A DNA stretch of 43,102 bases from Candidatus Competibacteraceae bacterium (GTDB taxonomy: Bacteria; Pseudomonadota; Gammaproteobacteria; Competibacterales; Competibacteraceae), in NCBI GenBank assembly GCA_003989075.1, contig RXIX01000015.1:1-43102 (forward strand), written 5' to 3'. Of the stretch, positions 33,221 through 42,294 are shown piece after piece; positions within the stretch are counted from its first letter, which is position 1, and every line of letters starts with the position of its first letter. A model generated the notes under the pieces. It was not told where the DNA came from. It made no database searches and saw nothing but the letters and a program-made list of their open reading frames with translations. Both the position numbers and the translations under genes were made by a program.

Positions 33221-36200
33221 TCAGGTTTCGGCTGTGGTCGCCGCCGCGCGTTCAGCGTCGCGGTCGTGGGCGTGGTCCTTGGCCAGCAGCATATACAGTG
33301 CCGGCACCACAAACAGAGTGAACAGCGTACCGATGGTCATGCCGCCGACCAGTACCAGACCGATCGAATTACGCGCCGCCGCGCCTGCGCCGGTGACCAG
33401 GGTCAGTGGCAGGTGACCGGCGATGGTTGCGGCGCTGGTCATCAAAATCGGCCGCAGCCGGATCAGCGCCGCCTCGCGCAAGGCCTCAAGCTTGGCCAGA
33501 CCCTCAAGCTGGCGATGATTGGCAAACTCGACGATCAGGATGCCGTTCTTGGCGATCAACCCTATCAGCGTCACCAGCCCGACCTTGGAATAGATGTTGA
33601 GCGTTGTGGTCCAGCCATCGGTGAACGGGAAGGGAATCTGCGGGTTGGGCATTTTCAGGAACGTGAACAGCAGCGCCCCGAACAGCGCCAGCGGCACCGA
33701 ACCGAGCAGGATAATCAAGGGATCGCGGAAGCTGTTGAACTGCGCCGCCAGCACCAGGAAGATCAGCACAATAGCCAGGCCCATGGTGGCGAAGAACTGG
33801 CTGCCACCCTCCAGGCGCAACTGCCGCGATTCGCCCGTATAGTCAATCACATAGCCCTGTGGCATCAGTTTGGCGGCTTCATCTTCCAGAAAGCGCAGTG
33901 CATCATCCAGCGGCACGATGGCTACGCCACTGAGCTTGACCGAGTTAAGCTGCTGGAAGCGGTTTAGCGAACGCGGCACGGTGCTGTTGCGCACCGTGGC
34001 CACCGTGCTCAGCGGCACCAGTTGCCCATTAGGGCCGGTCACATACAGATTCTCCACCTGCTCTGGACTGAGCCGGTCCACCCGCGCTACCTGTGGAATC
34101 ACCTTGTAACTGCGCCCGGCGATATTGAAGCGGTTGACGTAGCCACCCCCGACAGCCGCCGCCAGATCGGCGCCCACCTGCTGCAGATTCAGACCCAGCG
34201 CCGCCACCTTGTCGCGATCAATCATGATCTCGCTTTGCGGCTGGTCGATCTTGACGTCGATCAGCGGCGGGAAGGCAAATTTGCCGCTGCTGATGGCCTT
34301 TTCCTGCAACTGCTCGGCAATTTTGAGAATTTCGCTGGTGTCGGCGGTCGAGGCAATCACGAATTCTACCGGGAACTGGCCACCGCCGGGCAGCGCCGGC
34401 GGCGTGACCGGGAACATCTGAATACCGGGTATCTTGCCCAGTTTCTGCTGTATCTCGGGCAGGATCTCGTTGACTGTGCGTTCACGCTCGGCCCAGGGCT
34501 TGGTCACCATGCCGGCAAAGCCAGATGAACTGAAGGTGATCTGGAAGGTAAAGGCGGTCTCCGGGGTGCTCATGAAGGCGTCATTGGCCGCAGCGGTGAA
34601 GCTGCTGGTCTGATCCAGCGTGGCATTGGCCGGCGCCTCGACAATGCCAAAGATCACGCCCTGATCCTCGCCCGGAGCCAGTTCCTGCGCCGACAGGATC
34701 CACATCGGCACCACCAGCACGAACAGCATCACCCAAATCAGATACACCGCCGGCCGCGTCGCCAGCGCTGCATCCAGCCGACGCCCGTAAAAAGCACGCA
34801 GCCGGTCGAATGCGGCGTTGATATGCGCCGGCAGCCAGTGCTGCTCGTCCTCGGCGCTGAGCAGTTTCGAGGACATCATCGGCGACAGGGTGAGTGCTAC
34901 CACGCCGGAAATGGTCACAGCGCCGGCCAGGGTAAAGGCAAATTCGCGAAACAATGAACCGGTCAAGCCACCCTGCAGGCCAATCGGTGCATAGACTGCA
35001 ATGAGCGTGATGGTCATGGCGATGATCGGCCCGATCAGTTCACGGGCACCGAGAATGGCGGCATCGAAGGGGCTTTGGCCTTCGCGCAGGTGGCGCTCAA
35101 CGTTCTCCACCACCACGATGGCATCGTCCACCACCAGACCGACCGATAGCACAATAGCCAGCAGAGTCAGCAGGTTGATGGTGAAGCCGAATACCTGCAT
35201 CAGGAATATGCCGCCGATCAGCGATAGCGGAATGGCGATTACCGGCACCAGCACCGAGCGCAGCGAACCGAGGAATAGGAAGATGATCACCACCACGATC
35301 AGCAGCGTTTCAACCAGGGTCTTGATCACCTCGTGGATGGCGTTGTTGATGTAGTCGGTGGCGTCATAGGCAATGCGCGCGTTCAGCCCGGTCGGTAGAT
35401 CCTGCTGGATCAGGGTCATCTCGGTGCGCACCCGGTTGATCACATCAATCGAGTTGGCATTGGGTAAGGGGAAAATGCCCATGAACACGGCGGTTTGCCC
35501 GGAAAAGCGCACCTCGGCGCTATAGTCCTCGGCGCCCAGCACCACGTCGGCGATGTCGCGCAGCCGCACCAGCGCGCCATCCTGCTCGCGCACCACCATA
35601 TTCTGGAATTCGCTCACCGAGCGCAGATCGGTGTTGGCGGTCAGGTTGACCTGTACCAGTGAGCCTTTGGTCTGGCCGATAGCGGCAAGATAGTTGTTGG
35701 CCGCCAGGGCCTGGCGCACCTGCACCGGGCTGATGTTAAGCGCGGCCATGCGTTCGGGCTTGAGCCAGATGCGCATGGCGAAGGTGCGACTGCCGAGAAT
35801 TTCAGCGCGCTGCACTCCTTGCAGCGCTGACAGCCGCGGTTGCACTACCCGCACCAGGTAGTCGGTGATCTCGTTCTGGCGCAGGATATCCGAGCTGAAG
35901 CTGATATAGGCCGAGGCGAATTCGCTGTCCGCCGATTCGATGTTGAGCACCGGTACTTCGGCTTCGGGGGGCAGATCGCCGCGCACCTGATCGACCTTGG
36001 AACTGATCTCGGACAGTGCCTTGGTGGCGTCGTAGTTGAGCTTGAGGCGGGCACGAATGGTCGAGAGGCCCTGGGCGCTTTGCGATTCCAGATACTCGAT
36101 GCCATCGGCAGCGGCAATCACCCGTTCCAGCGGCGTGGTGATGAAGCCGCGCACCAGTTCGGCGCTGGCCCCGGTGTAGACCGTGGTGACGGTGACGCTG

Positions 36201-36331
36201 GCATTATCGTTGCGCGGGTACTGGCGCACGTTGAGGCTGAAGATGGCCTGCACCCCGGCGATGATGATCAGCAGGTTGACCACGATGGCCAGCACCGGCC
36301 GGGTGATGAACAGATCGGTAAAGGATTTCAT
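33221..36331 (-). CDS. RND efflux permease, second system
   Basis: This 1036-residue permease starts MKSFTDLFITRPVLAIVVNL and has the complete RND plan of twelve membrane segments and two periplasmic loops. Proton-relay residues are conserved: Asp402 and Asp403 (GLVVDDAIVVVENVERHL) and Lys928 (GLIAKNGILIVEFAN). It differs markedly from the permease at 27618 (for example FSLNVRQYPRNDN near the N-terminus and FLKMPNPQIPFPFTDGW in the last third), so it is not a recent duplicate. It ends in an acidic/Ala-rich tail. It follows the adaptor gene by 13 bases on the minus strand and lacks a channel gene in its operon. Substrates are unknown. Confidence 0.94.
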   Translation of the reverse strand: MKSFTDLFITRPVLAIVVNLLIIIAGVQAIFSLNVRQYPRNDNASVTVTTVYTGASAELVRGFITTPLERVIAAADGIEYLESQSAQGLSTIRARLKLNYDATKALSEISSKVDQVRGDLPPEAEVPVLNIESADSEFASAYISFSSDILRQNEITDYLVRVVQPRLSALQGVQRAEILGSRTFAMRIWLKPERMAALNISPVQVRQALAANNYLAAIGQTKGSLVQVNLTANTDLRSVSEFQNMVVREQDGALVRLRDIADVVLGAEDYSAEVRFSGQTAVFMGIFPLPNANSIDVINRVRTEMTLIQQDLPTGLNARIAYDATDYINNAIHEVIKTLVETLLIVVVIIFLFLGSLRSVLVPVIAIPLSLIGGIFLMQVFGFTINLLTLLAIVLSVGLVVDDAIVVVENVERHLREGQSPFDAAILGARELIGPIIAMTITLIAVYAPIGLQGGLTGSLFREFAFTLAGAVTISGVVALTLSPMMSSKLLSAEDEQHWLPAHINAAFDRLRAFYGRRLDAALATRPAVYLIWVMLFVLVVPMWILSAQELAPGEDQGVIFGIVEAPANATLDQTSSFTAAANDAFMSTPETAFTFQITFSSSGFAGMVTKPWAERERTVNEILPEIQQKLGKIPGIQMFPVTPPALPGGGQFPVEFVIASTADTSEILKIAEQLQEKAISSGKFAFPPLIDVKIDQPQSEIMIDRDKVAALGLNLQQVGADLAAAVGGGYVNRFNIAGRSYKVIPQVARVDRLSPEQVENLYVTGPNGQLVPLSTVATVRNSTVPRSLNRFQQLNSVKLSGVAIVPLDDALRFLEDEAAKLMPQGYVIDYTGESRQLRLEGGSQFFATMGLAIVLIFLVLAAQFNSFRDPLIILLGSVPLALFGALLFTFLKMPNPQIPFPFTDGWTTTLNIYSKVGLVTLIGLIAKNGILIVEFANHRQLEGLAKLEALREAALIRLRPILMTSAATIAGHLPLTLVTGAGAAARNSIGLVLVGGMTIGTLFTLFVVPALYMLLAKDHAHDRDAERAAATTAET

Positions 36332-36344
36332 CGCGGCGCGAGCC

Positions 36345-37475
36345 TTAGGAATTGGCGGGCTTGGGATTGAGCTGGAAATCCGGCGCCAGAGTATTGTCCA
36401 CCGCTACCGGGGCGTTGTTGCGCAGTTTGAAGACCCCGGTACTGATCAGTGTTTCACCGGCGTTCAGGCCGGATTCCACCACGACGAAGTCACCGCGACT
36501 GGGTCCGAGGCGCACGAATTTCTGCACTGCCACCTTGCCGACCGCGCCGGTTTTCTCGTCCTTTCTGTCCTCGACCACGAACACCGAATCGCCATAGGGT
36601 GCGTAGCGCACGGCGGTGATGGGAATCATCAGCACCTGCTGGGCGGTCGGTAGTACGGCGGCGACGCTGACATACATGCCCGGTTGCAGGCGACCGCTGC
36701 GGTTGTCGAAGGTGGCGCGCAGCCGGACGTTGCGGGTCAGGGCGTCGATTTCTGGGCTGATCACGCTGAGCGTGCCGATGAAGGTCTGTCCGGGCGCGGC
36801 GTCGCTGGTTACGCGCACCACCATGCCGACGCGCAGCCGGGCCAGTTCCTGTTGCGGCAGGGAGAAATCGACATAGACCGGGTCAAGCGCCTGCAGGCTG
36901 ACGATGGCCGCGCCGCCATCGAGGAACTGGCCGAGATTGATCTGGCGGATGCCGAGCCGGCCGGCGAAAGGCGCGCGGATGGTTTTCTTGGCGATTACTG
37001 CGCGGATGTTATCCACCTGGGCGTCAGCCTGTTTGGCCTGGGCTTCGGCACTGTCGAAATCCGACTGTGATACCAGATTGCGCGGCCGCAGATTACGGGC
37101 GCGCTCCAGGTTGAGCCGGCTCAGATCGGCATTGGCACTGGCCGAGCGCAACTGGGCCTGCTCAACGGCATCATCCAGTTCGACCAGCACTTCGCCGGCG
37201 CGCACCGTCGCACCGGATTCAAAGGCCAGCCGCTTGACGGTGCCGGCAACCTCGGCGCTGATGGTGACGCCTTGTACCGCGACCACCGAGCCAACCGCGT
37301 CCAGGGTTGGTTGCCAGCGATCCGCAGTGACCGTACTGGTGGTGACCGTGGTCGGTGGCGGCACCATCTGCGCGGCGGCAGCAAACATGGTCTGAAACTG
37401 CCAGACCTTGGCGCCAGCCAGCGCGCCTACCAGGAGCAACAGGAAGAGAACGGTGAGGAAGATTTTCTTGAACAT
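36345..37475 (-). CDS. RND efflux adaptor, second system
   Basis: This 376-residue membrane-fusion protein starts at 37475 (MFKKIFLTVLFLLLLVGALA), where the N-terminal hydrophobic segment acts as an uncleaved anchor or signal; the longer frame upstream crosses the operator region and is not coding. Lipoyl halves are seen at VAGTVKRLAFESGATVRAGE and KKTIRAPFAGRLGIRQINLG, joined by a short helical hairpin (about residues 100-150). The barrel region follows (DPVYVDFSLPQQELARL). It couples the permease to an outer-membrane channel. It is transcribed divergently from the TetR-type gene, with an AcrR-like operator between them. The ribosome-binding site is weak. Confidence 0.91.
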   Translation of the reverse strand: MFKKIFLTVLFLLLLVGALAGAKVWQFQTMFAAAAQMVPPPTTVTTSTVTADRWQPTLDAVGSVVAVQGVTISAEVAGTVKRLAFESGATVRAGEVLVELDDAVEQAQLRSASANADLSRLNLERARNLRPRNLVSQSDFDSAEAQAKQADAQVDNIRAVIAKKTIRAPFAGRLGIRQINLGQFLDGGAAIVSLQALDPVYVDFSLPQQELARLRVGMVVRVTSDAAPGQTFIGTLSVISPEIDALTRNVRLRATFDNRSGRLQPGMYVSVAAVLPTAQQVLMIPITAVRYAPYGDSVFVVEDRKDEKTGAVGKVAVQKFVRLGPSRGDFVVVESGLNAGETLISTGVFKLRNNAPVAVDNTLAPDFQLNPKPANS

Positions 37476-37553
37476 GGCCCAGGTCGCAGAGGAGGCGAAG
37501 GATAGGTGCGGCTGGATGTTTCCCGGGGATGTCGGCGATGGAACGGCCGGGAT

Positions 37554-37582
37554 TTGAAGCGCGCAGGTTCTTTGCTTATGAT
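37554..37582 (+). promoter_or_regulatory. Promoter of the TetR/AcrR-type gene
   Basis: TTGAAG (37554-37559) and TATGAT (37577-37582) are separated by exactly 17 bases. Transcription would run to the repressor gene at 37703. The operator starts at the last base of the -10. Confidence 0.65.
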
Positions 37583-37607
37583 ACATACATGCTTGAATGT
37601 ATGTAAA
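37578..37607 (-). promoter_or_regulatory. Promoter of the second RND operon
   Basis: On the minus strand, TTTACA (37602-37607) and TATCAT (37578-37583) are separated by 18 bases. The operator occupies nearly the whole spacer, so repressor binding would block RNA polymerase. Confidence 0.6.
37582..37605. promoter_or_regulatory. AcrR-type operator
   Basis: TACATACAT (37582-37590) and ATGTATGTA (37597-37605) are perfect 9-bp inverted half-sites with a six-base spacer. The E. coli AcrR box, as I remember it, has these same half-sites and spacing. The site overlaps both divergent promoters. Confidence 0.8.
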
Positions 37608-37702
37608 TCGTGGAGAGCGGTTTAGCGTGATATGGCGGCCGCAAGTGCACCCGGAGCGGGAGCGTGCCGGTGGTATCAGCCGGGCGACCCGAGGATCAGG
37701 AC

Positions 37703-38320
37703 ATGCCCAGAAAGACCAAAGAAGAGGCCCAGGAAACCCGCCAGCGCATTCTGGATGCTGCTGAGCGGGTGTTTCAGATGCAGGGCGTGTCCCGTACTTC
37801 GCTGGCGCATATCGCCGATGCGGCGGGCGTGACCCGTGGTGCCATTTATTGGCATTTCAGGAACAAGGCTGATCTGTACGATGCCATGGTGCGGCGGGTG
37901 CTCGATTCGGAAGAGGCGCGCTGTCACGCGGGTATGGCTGAATCGGTCGACCCACTGAGTTTTATCCGCGATCTGGCGGTGGAGTTTCTGCAGCGGCTGG
38001 CCTGTGATCCGCGCTATCAGCGGGTTCTGGAGATTGCGTGGCACAAGTGCGAGTACGTTGAGGAAATGGCCGTGATCCGCGATAGCCATCTGGAATGTGG
38101 CCGGCGCTTTATTGCTCTGATGGAAACCGCGCTGCGCCGTGCCCAGCAGCAGGGTCGCCTGCCGGTGGCGGTCGATCCGTATCAGGCGGCAGTGGGCGTT
38201 ATTGCCCTGATCGATGGGCTGGCGCTGAACTGGACGATGGATCCGCGGCTGTTTCCGCTGGCGGATTACGCGCCGGGGCTGGTGGATGCGTATCTGGCGG
38301 GTTTGTGTGTGATGGCATGA
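37703..38320 (+). CDS. acrR: TetR-family repressor, AcrR type
   Basis: ATG 37703, seven bases after GAGGA, gives 205 residues beginning MPRKTKEEAQETRQRILDAA, very like E. coli AcrR. The helix-turn-helix is TSLAHIADAAGVTRGAIYWH (about residues 32-51), with RGAIYWHF identical to AcrR. The C-terminal ligand-binding domain retains HKCEYVEEMAVIRD. It probably represses the divergent adaptor-permease operon and itself through the 24-bp operator at 37582-37605, and is released by ligand binding. Whether it also controls the first RND operon is unknown; no copy of the site was seen before 26377. Confidence 0.92.
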   Translation: MPRKTKEEAQETRQRILDAAERVFQMQGVSRTSLAHIADAAGVTRGAIYWHFRNKADLYDAMVRRVLDSEEARCHAGMAESVDPLSFIRDLAVEFLQRLACDPRYQRVLEIAWHKCEYVEEMAVIRDSHLECGRRFIALMETALRRAQQQGRLPVAVDPYQAAVGVIALIDGLALNWTMDPRLFPLADYAPGLVDAYLAGLCVMA

Positions 38321-38333
38321 TGGGACGTGACTG

Positions 38334-38948
38334 ATGAATCAAGCCCTGGTCCGTTGTCCCTGGTGCGGTGATGATCCGCTGTATCAGCGCTATCACGATC
38401 AGGAGTGGGGTGTGCCGCTGCGTGATGAGCGGCGCCTGTTTGAGATGCTGGTGCTGGAAGGGGCGCAGGCCGGCTTGAGCTGGCTGACGATTCTGCGCCG
38501 GCGCGAGCATTATCGACATGCCTTCGCGGATTTTGCGCCGGAAATCATCGCCGCTTACGGGGCGGCCGAAACCTACCGGCTGTTGCAGGATACCGGTATC
38601 GTGCGCAACCGCTTGAAGATCGAGGCGGCGATTGGCAATGCGCGGGCCTTTTTGCAACTGCGGGAGAAGCATGGCGATTTCAGTGATTATCTGTGGCGCT
38701 ATGTCGATGGGGTGCCGCGGCAAAATCACTGGCGCAGTCTGCAGGAGTTGCCAGCGCTTACGCCTGAATCGACGCGCATGAGTCAGGATTTGCGCCGCCT
38801 GGGTTTTCGCTTTGTTGGCCCGACGATCTGCTATGCCTTCATGCAGGCGGTGGGCATGGTCAACGATCACCTGAGCGACTGTTTCCGTCATGCCGCACTC
38901 GCTCAGCCGGGCACTGATAATCAGGCCGGGTCAGGCTACGGCGCCTGA
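38334..38948 (+). CDS. tag: DNA-3-methyladenine glycosylase I
   Basis: This base-excision repair enzyme removes 3-methyladenine from alkylated DNA. The 204 residues follow E. coli Tag closely: RCPWCGDDPLYQRYHDQEWG at the N-terminus (with the zinc-binding Cys8 and His21 region), LEGAQAGLSWLTILRRRE with the active-site Glu, GIVRNRLKIEAAIGNARAFL, and FRFVGPTICYAFMQAVGMVN, then DHLSDCFRH carrying the C-terminal zinc ligands. The tail AALAQPGTDNQAGSGYGA is extra and its stop lies within a 12-bp hairpin. It begins 13 bases after the repressor gene and could be co-transcribed. It converges on the helicase gene. Confidence 0.94.
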   Translation: MNQALVRCPWCGDDPLYQRYHDQEWGVPLRDERRLFEMLVLEGAQAGLSWLTILRRREHYRHAFADFAPEIIAAYGAAETYRLLQDTGIVRNRLKIEAAIGNARAFLQLREKHGDFSDYLWRYVDGVPRQNHWRSLQELPALTPESTRMSQDLRRLGFRFVGPTICYAFMQAVGMVNDHLSDCFRHAALAQPGTDNQAGSGYGA

Positions 38949-38955
38949 CCCGGCC
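38924..38955. terminator. Strong hairpin between convergent tag and helicase genes
   Basis: GGCCGGGTCAGG (38924-38935) pairs perfectly with CCTGACCCGGCC (38944-38955) around an 8-base loop. It overlaps the tag stop. No T-run exists on either strand, so it may be a Rho-independent-like barrier, a transcript-end stabiliser or an uptake or repeat element. Confidence 0.5.
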
Positions 38956-39003
38956 CAGTACGAGTCCACGCCCAACAATGCGGTTGATAGCAGCAGTAAA
39001 TGG

Positions 39004-41772
39004 CTACCCAACAATCTCAACGTAGCCAATCAGTTCCGCCGAATAGCTGCCATCCCCATTCGCTGCACCCTTGTGCTTCAGTTCCCGCTGCAGTGTCGGT
39101 TCAACCACCTGCTCAAACAGCTCCTGCCGCTGCTCTGGCGCGAACCTCGGTGAAGTTATCGGTGCCTGCAGGTATTGCTCGGCCAGCCGCTCGACCGCCG
39201 GAACCCGTGTGCCATCCTGCTTGACGGCAATGGGTTGAACCACGATGCGACGCTCACCATTGCCTGCGGACGCCTCGACGATCCAGAGAGAAAGCAGAAC
39301 CGTCGCGTCCACGTCCCCTGAAACCGCAATGCCGATATCCTCGGGTGCAACGCTGCGCCAGCGTCCCAGCTCTTCCTGTATCAGCGGATGATCCAGGCCC
39401 ATCAGTTCCACGTTATCGCTGCCCGTCGCCGTATCGCGGCTCAAGGTAAATCGTGTCCGGCGTGTGCCATCAATCGTCACAAGGTCGTAGGTCTCGTCGT
39501 CGATCTTGAGCAAGCGTTGCTGACGATCTGCCACTGCTGCCGACAGGAAACGCACGAGCCGATCCAGGCTGGACGACACATCGGAGAACGGCTTGTAATC
39601 ATCAAGACTGAAACCTTCGAGGTCTTGGAACAGATCGAACACCACCTGCCGCGCCTCACGTGAATTCGAGAGCGCCGCTTCCAATTCCACCTGTGTGCGT
39701 TTCAATTCAGGATCAGACAACGCCTCCTGGTACAGGCGGTCGTAGTTGAGGCGCTCGGATAGCTGGCCAAGAATCTGCGCGCGCAGGTCTTCAGCCACGT
39801 TGCCTTGGTCGTCAACTTTGCCGACCGTCTTGGCGATTTCCGTCAGTTTCTCGTCGAGCATCAGGAAAATCCGCCCTTCGATAGTGTCGGACAGAACCAG
39901 GTTGTAGACCTGTGCCGTGTGGTTCTGTCCATAGCGGTGGATACGCCCGATGCGCTGTTCCACATCCATCGGATTCCACGGCAAATCGAAATTGAACAGG
40001 ATGCGCGCGAACTGGAGGTTCAAACCTTCGCGGCCAGCCGCTGTGCACACCAGAACACGCGGTCCATCTTTCAGGCGGAATTTCCGCTCCGCCGCCAGCT
40101 TGGCACCGTGGTCGCCGCCACGCAGCACCACCACACCCTGGCCGGGATAAGCCTGCTCGATCTCGCGGGCAATCAGATCGACCGTGCCAAGGTAGGTGGC
40201 GAAGATAACGATCTTCTCGCTGGCATTCTGCCGCCACAAATAGCCCAGGCCATCCAGCAGCTTCTGCATCTTGGTTTCCCGGTGTTGCGGGAAGACCTTG
40301 AGCAAATCGCCGATGCGCAGGCGTTCCTCGGGCAGGTGAAGTTCCACGATGGCTGATGCCGCCTCTTCTGCGTGCGTTGCAGAAAATTCGCTGCCGTATG
40401 GATCGGAGGCCATTTCCAGCGCCTCCTCATCCAGTTTCTTGACCAGGCGGTACTTGAGGTCGGCCAGAACGCGATCGACTTCGCTGCGCCCGATACTGTC
40501 CTGCGGCAGGCCGAATTCCTCGTGAATCAGTGCCCGTGCTTCTTCAGTCAGGCGCTCACGGCCTTCGATATCAAGCTCTTTGTCGCGCAGCAGCGCCTCG
40601 TGCAGAGTCAGCATCAGCAGGCGGCGCTTGAGCGTGCGCCGCACAGCCGCAAAACTGGATGCGGCAATCTTCTGGAAGATGGCCATCAAGAAGCCGAGGG
40701 CTCGCCCCTGATTGCCCTGACGGCGGGCGAGGTCGAAACCGTCCTCCAGATATTCGCGCAGCCTCTCGTAGAACAGCCGCTCGTCCTGATTCATCAGGAA
40801 AGACTCGGTATGTACCCAGCGCCGTGCAAACAGCGGCGAACCATCGGGCTGGCAGGCATCGGCCTTGGTGCGGCGGAACATCACCGTATTGAGACGATGG
40901 CGGTTCTCCAGCATCTCTTCGGGGCTGCCAAACAGCGTCGGGTTCAGGAGCTGCGCCAGCATCCAGAACTGGAAGTGATTACCCTGGTGCGGGGTGGCCG
41001 ACAGCAGCATCAGATCACGCGAATGATCCTTCAACGCTTCGGCCAACTTGTAATTCTCTGTCTTCCTGACCTTGCTACCGGTGCGGTAGGCCGTCAGATG
41101 GTGGGCTTCGTCGAACACCACCAGATCCCAACGCGGCGCATCCAGCAGGCGTTTGATACGCGCCGGGCGCTTGAGCGTGTCGATGCTCGCAATCAGCCGG
41201 TCGTGCTTGGCGAAAGCATTGGTCTTGCGGTCGGTGATGTCGCCCTCGGAGCCGAACACCTCGAAGTCGAGATTGAATACTTCGTTCAGCTCGCGGTGCC
41301 AGTTATTCACCAGCCCGGCAGGCACCACCATCAGCGCGCGGTTCAGTTCGCCCCGGCTGGCCAGCTCACGCAAAATCAGCGCGGTTTCAATGGTTTTGCC
41401 CAAGCCCACTTCGTCGGCAATCAGATAGCGCCGAGGCGAAGCGGTGGCAACACGGTGCGTCAGCACCACCTGATGTGGCAACAGGTCGATCTTGGCCGAG
41501 GTCAGTGCCGAAGCGCTTTCCATGACCGGCAGAGCATGGGCCTCGTAGGATAACCACGCTTTGCGCGCCCGATCTGCGCCACCATCGACGGTACGCAGGA
41601 TGCGCTCGGTGCGAGAGAGCTGGCGGCGCACTGCGCCAATCGGTACACGGCGTTCGCCCACGCCGAAGAAGGCGCGCAGGTAGCCATCGCGCGCCGGGTC
41701 AAGAACGACACCTTGGCCGAATTCGTGGTGGGTAATCCGTTCGCCGGGTTGGAACTGAGTCTCTGCTTCCAC
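39004..41772 (-). CDS. SNF2-family DEAD/DEAH-box helicase (RapA-like)
   Basis: This 922-residue ATP-dependent DNA translocase starts MEAETQFQPGERITHHEFGQ. The N-terminal 60 residues look like a small beta-barrel of the kind seen in RapA. Helicase motifs: GLGKT at 123-127, DEAH at 221-224, LSATPHQGNHFQ at 258-267, and the C-terminal lobe with IVIFATY, TAAGREGLNLQ and QRIGRIHRYGQ (about 515-640). The remaining 280 residues have no domain that I recognise. It starts 9 bases after a small gene that is itself coupled to a DUF1156 methylase gene, so the three form one minus-strand operon. A DNA-remodelling role in a methylase-linked defence module is likely but not proven. Confidence 0.9.
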   Translation of the reverse strand: MEAETQFQPGERITHHEFGQGVVLDPARDGYLRAFFGVGERRVPIGAVRRQLSRTERILRTVDGGADRARKAWLSYEAHALPVMESASALTSAKIDLLPHQVVLTHRVATASPRRYLIADEVGLGKTIETALILRELASRGELNRALMVVPAGLVNNWHRELNEVFNLDFEVFGSEGDITDRKTNAFAKHDRLIASIDTLKRPARIKRLLDAPRWDLVVFDEAHHLTAYRTGSKVRKTENYKLAEALKDHSRDLMLLSATPHQGNHFQFWMLAQLLNPTLFGSPEEMLENRHRLNTVMFRRTKADACQPDGSPLFARRWVHTESFLMNQDERLFYERLREYLEDGFDLARRQGNQGRALGFLMAIFQKIAASSFAAVRRTLKRRLLMLTLHEALLRDKELDIEGRERLTEEARALIHEEFGLPQDSIGRSEVDRVLADLKYRLVKKLDEEALEMASDPYGSEFSATHAEEAASAIVELHLPEERLRIGDLLKVFPQHRETKMQKLLDGLGYLWRQNASEKIVIFATYLGTVDLIAREIEQAYPGQGVVVLRGGDHGAKLAAERKFRLKDGPRVLVCTAAGREGLNLQFARILFNFDLPWNPMDVEQRIGRIHRYGQNHTAQVYNLVLSDTIEGRIFLMLDEKLTEIAKTVGKVDDQGNVAEDLRAQILGQLSERLNYDRLYQEALSDPELKRTQVELEAALSNSREARQVVFDLFQDLEGFSLDDYKPFSDVSSSLDRLVRFLSAAVADRQQRLLKIDDETYDLVTIDGTRRTRFTLSRDTATGSDNVELMGLDHPLIQEELGRWRSVAPEDIGIAVSGDVDATVLLSLWIVEASAGNGERRIVVQPIAVKQDGTRVPAVERLAEQYLQAPITSPRFAPEQRQELFEQVVEPTLQRELKHKGAANGDGSYSAELIGYVEIVG

Positions 41773-41781
41773 GCGCCGACC

Positions 41782-42294
41782 TCAGGTAATTCGCAAATGG
41801 AAGAGGCCCGCCGCTTTTGCGCCCTTGCGCAGCAGAATTTCTTTCGGGTATTCATTGGCTGCACCCCAGAGCAGGCGGCCAAAGTCGAGCTGCTGGCCTC
41901 GGTGTGGCGCTTCGCACAACCACGATACTGCGTCGGTGGATGCCTGCACCCTCAGACGACTATCTCCCTGTGGCAACCAGAAAATCAGCGCAGCCTCGCC
42001 CGCGTAGGCGTCCTGGAATGAAAGGATGGCGCGTTTGATCGTGTCCTCCAGCCATATTTCGGCCTGATCGGGAGCCAGTAAATCCAGGCTACCTTCCAGC
42101 CCGGCCACCACCAGCGTCTGGTTGTCGTTGCTGGGCAGATCTTCTGGCCAACCATTTCCGTTCGGAATCGCGGCCTGCAAGAACTGGCGCAAGCTCCACA
42201 CCTCGCCAGCCGCACAGACTGTATTGCGTGCTTCCTCATCCCACAGCCAGTTGGTGCCGCGCCGTTGCCATACCGTATCGAGCACCTGCCTCAT
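41782..42294 (-). CDS. Uncharacterised protein in methylase-helicase operon (170 aa)
   Basis: The ATG at 42294 shares one base with the methylase stop (TAATG), a strong sign of coupled translation, and the helicase starts 9 bases after its stop. The protein starts MRQVLDTVWQRRGTNWLWD. It has alternating hydrophobic and acidic stretches (NQTLVVAGLEGSLDLLAP, IFWLPQGDSRLRVQASTDA) and ends RKGAKAAGLFHLRIT. There is no signal peptide or membrane segment, and no catalytic motif is visible. I do not recognise the family. Its position between a DNA methylase and an SNF2 helicase suggests a specificity or scaffold subunit; that is inference. Confidence 0.75.
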   Translation of the reverse strand: MRQVLDTVWQRRGTNWLWDEEARNTVCAAGEVWSLRQFLQAAIPNGNGWPEDLPSNDNQTLVVAGLEGSLDLLAPDQAEIWLEDTIKRAILSFQDAYAGEAALIFWLPQGDSRLRVQASTDAVSWLCEAPHRGQQLDFGRLLWGAANEYPKEILLRKGAKAAGLFHLRIT

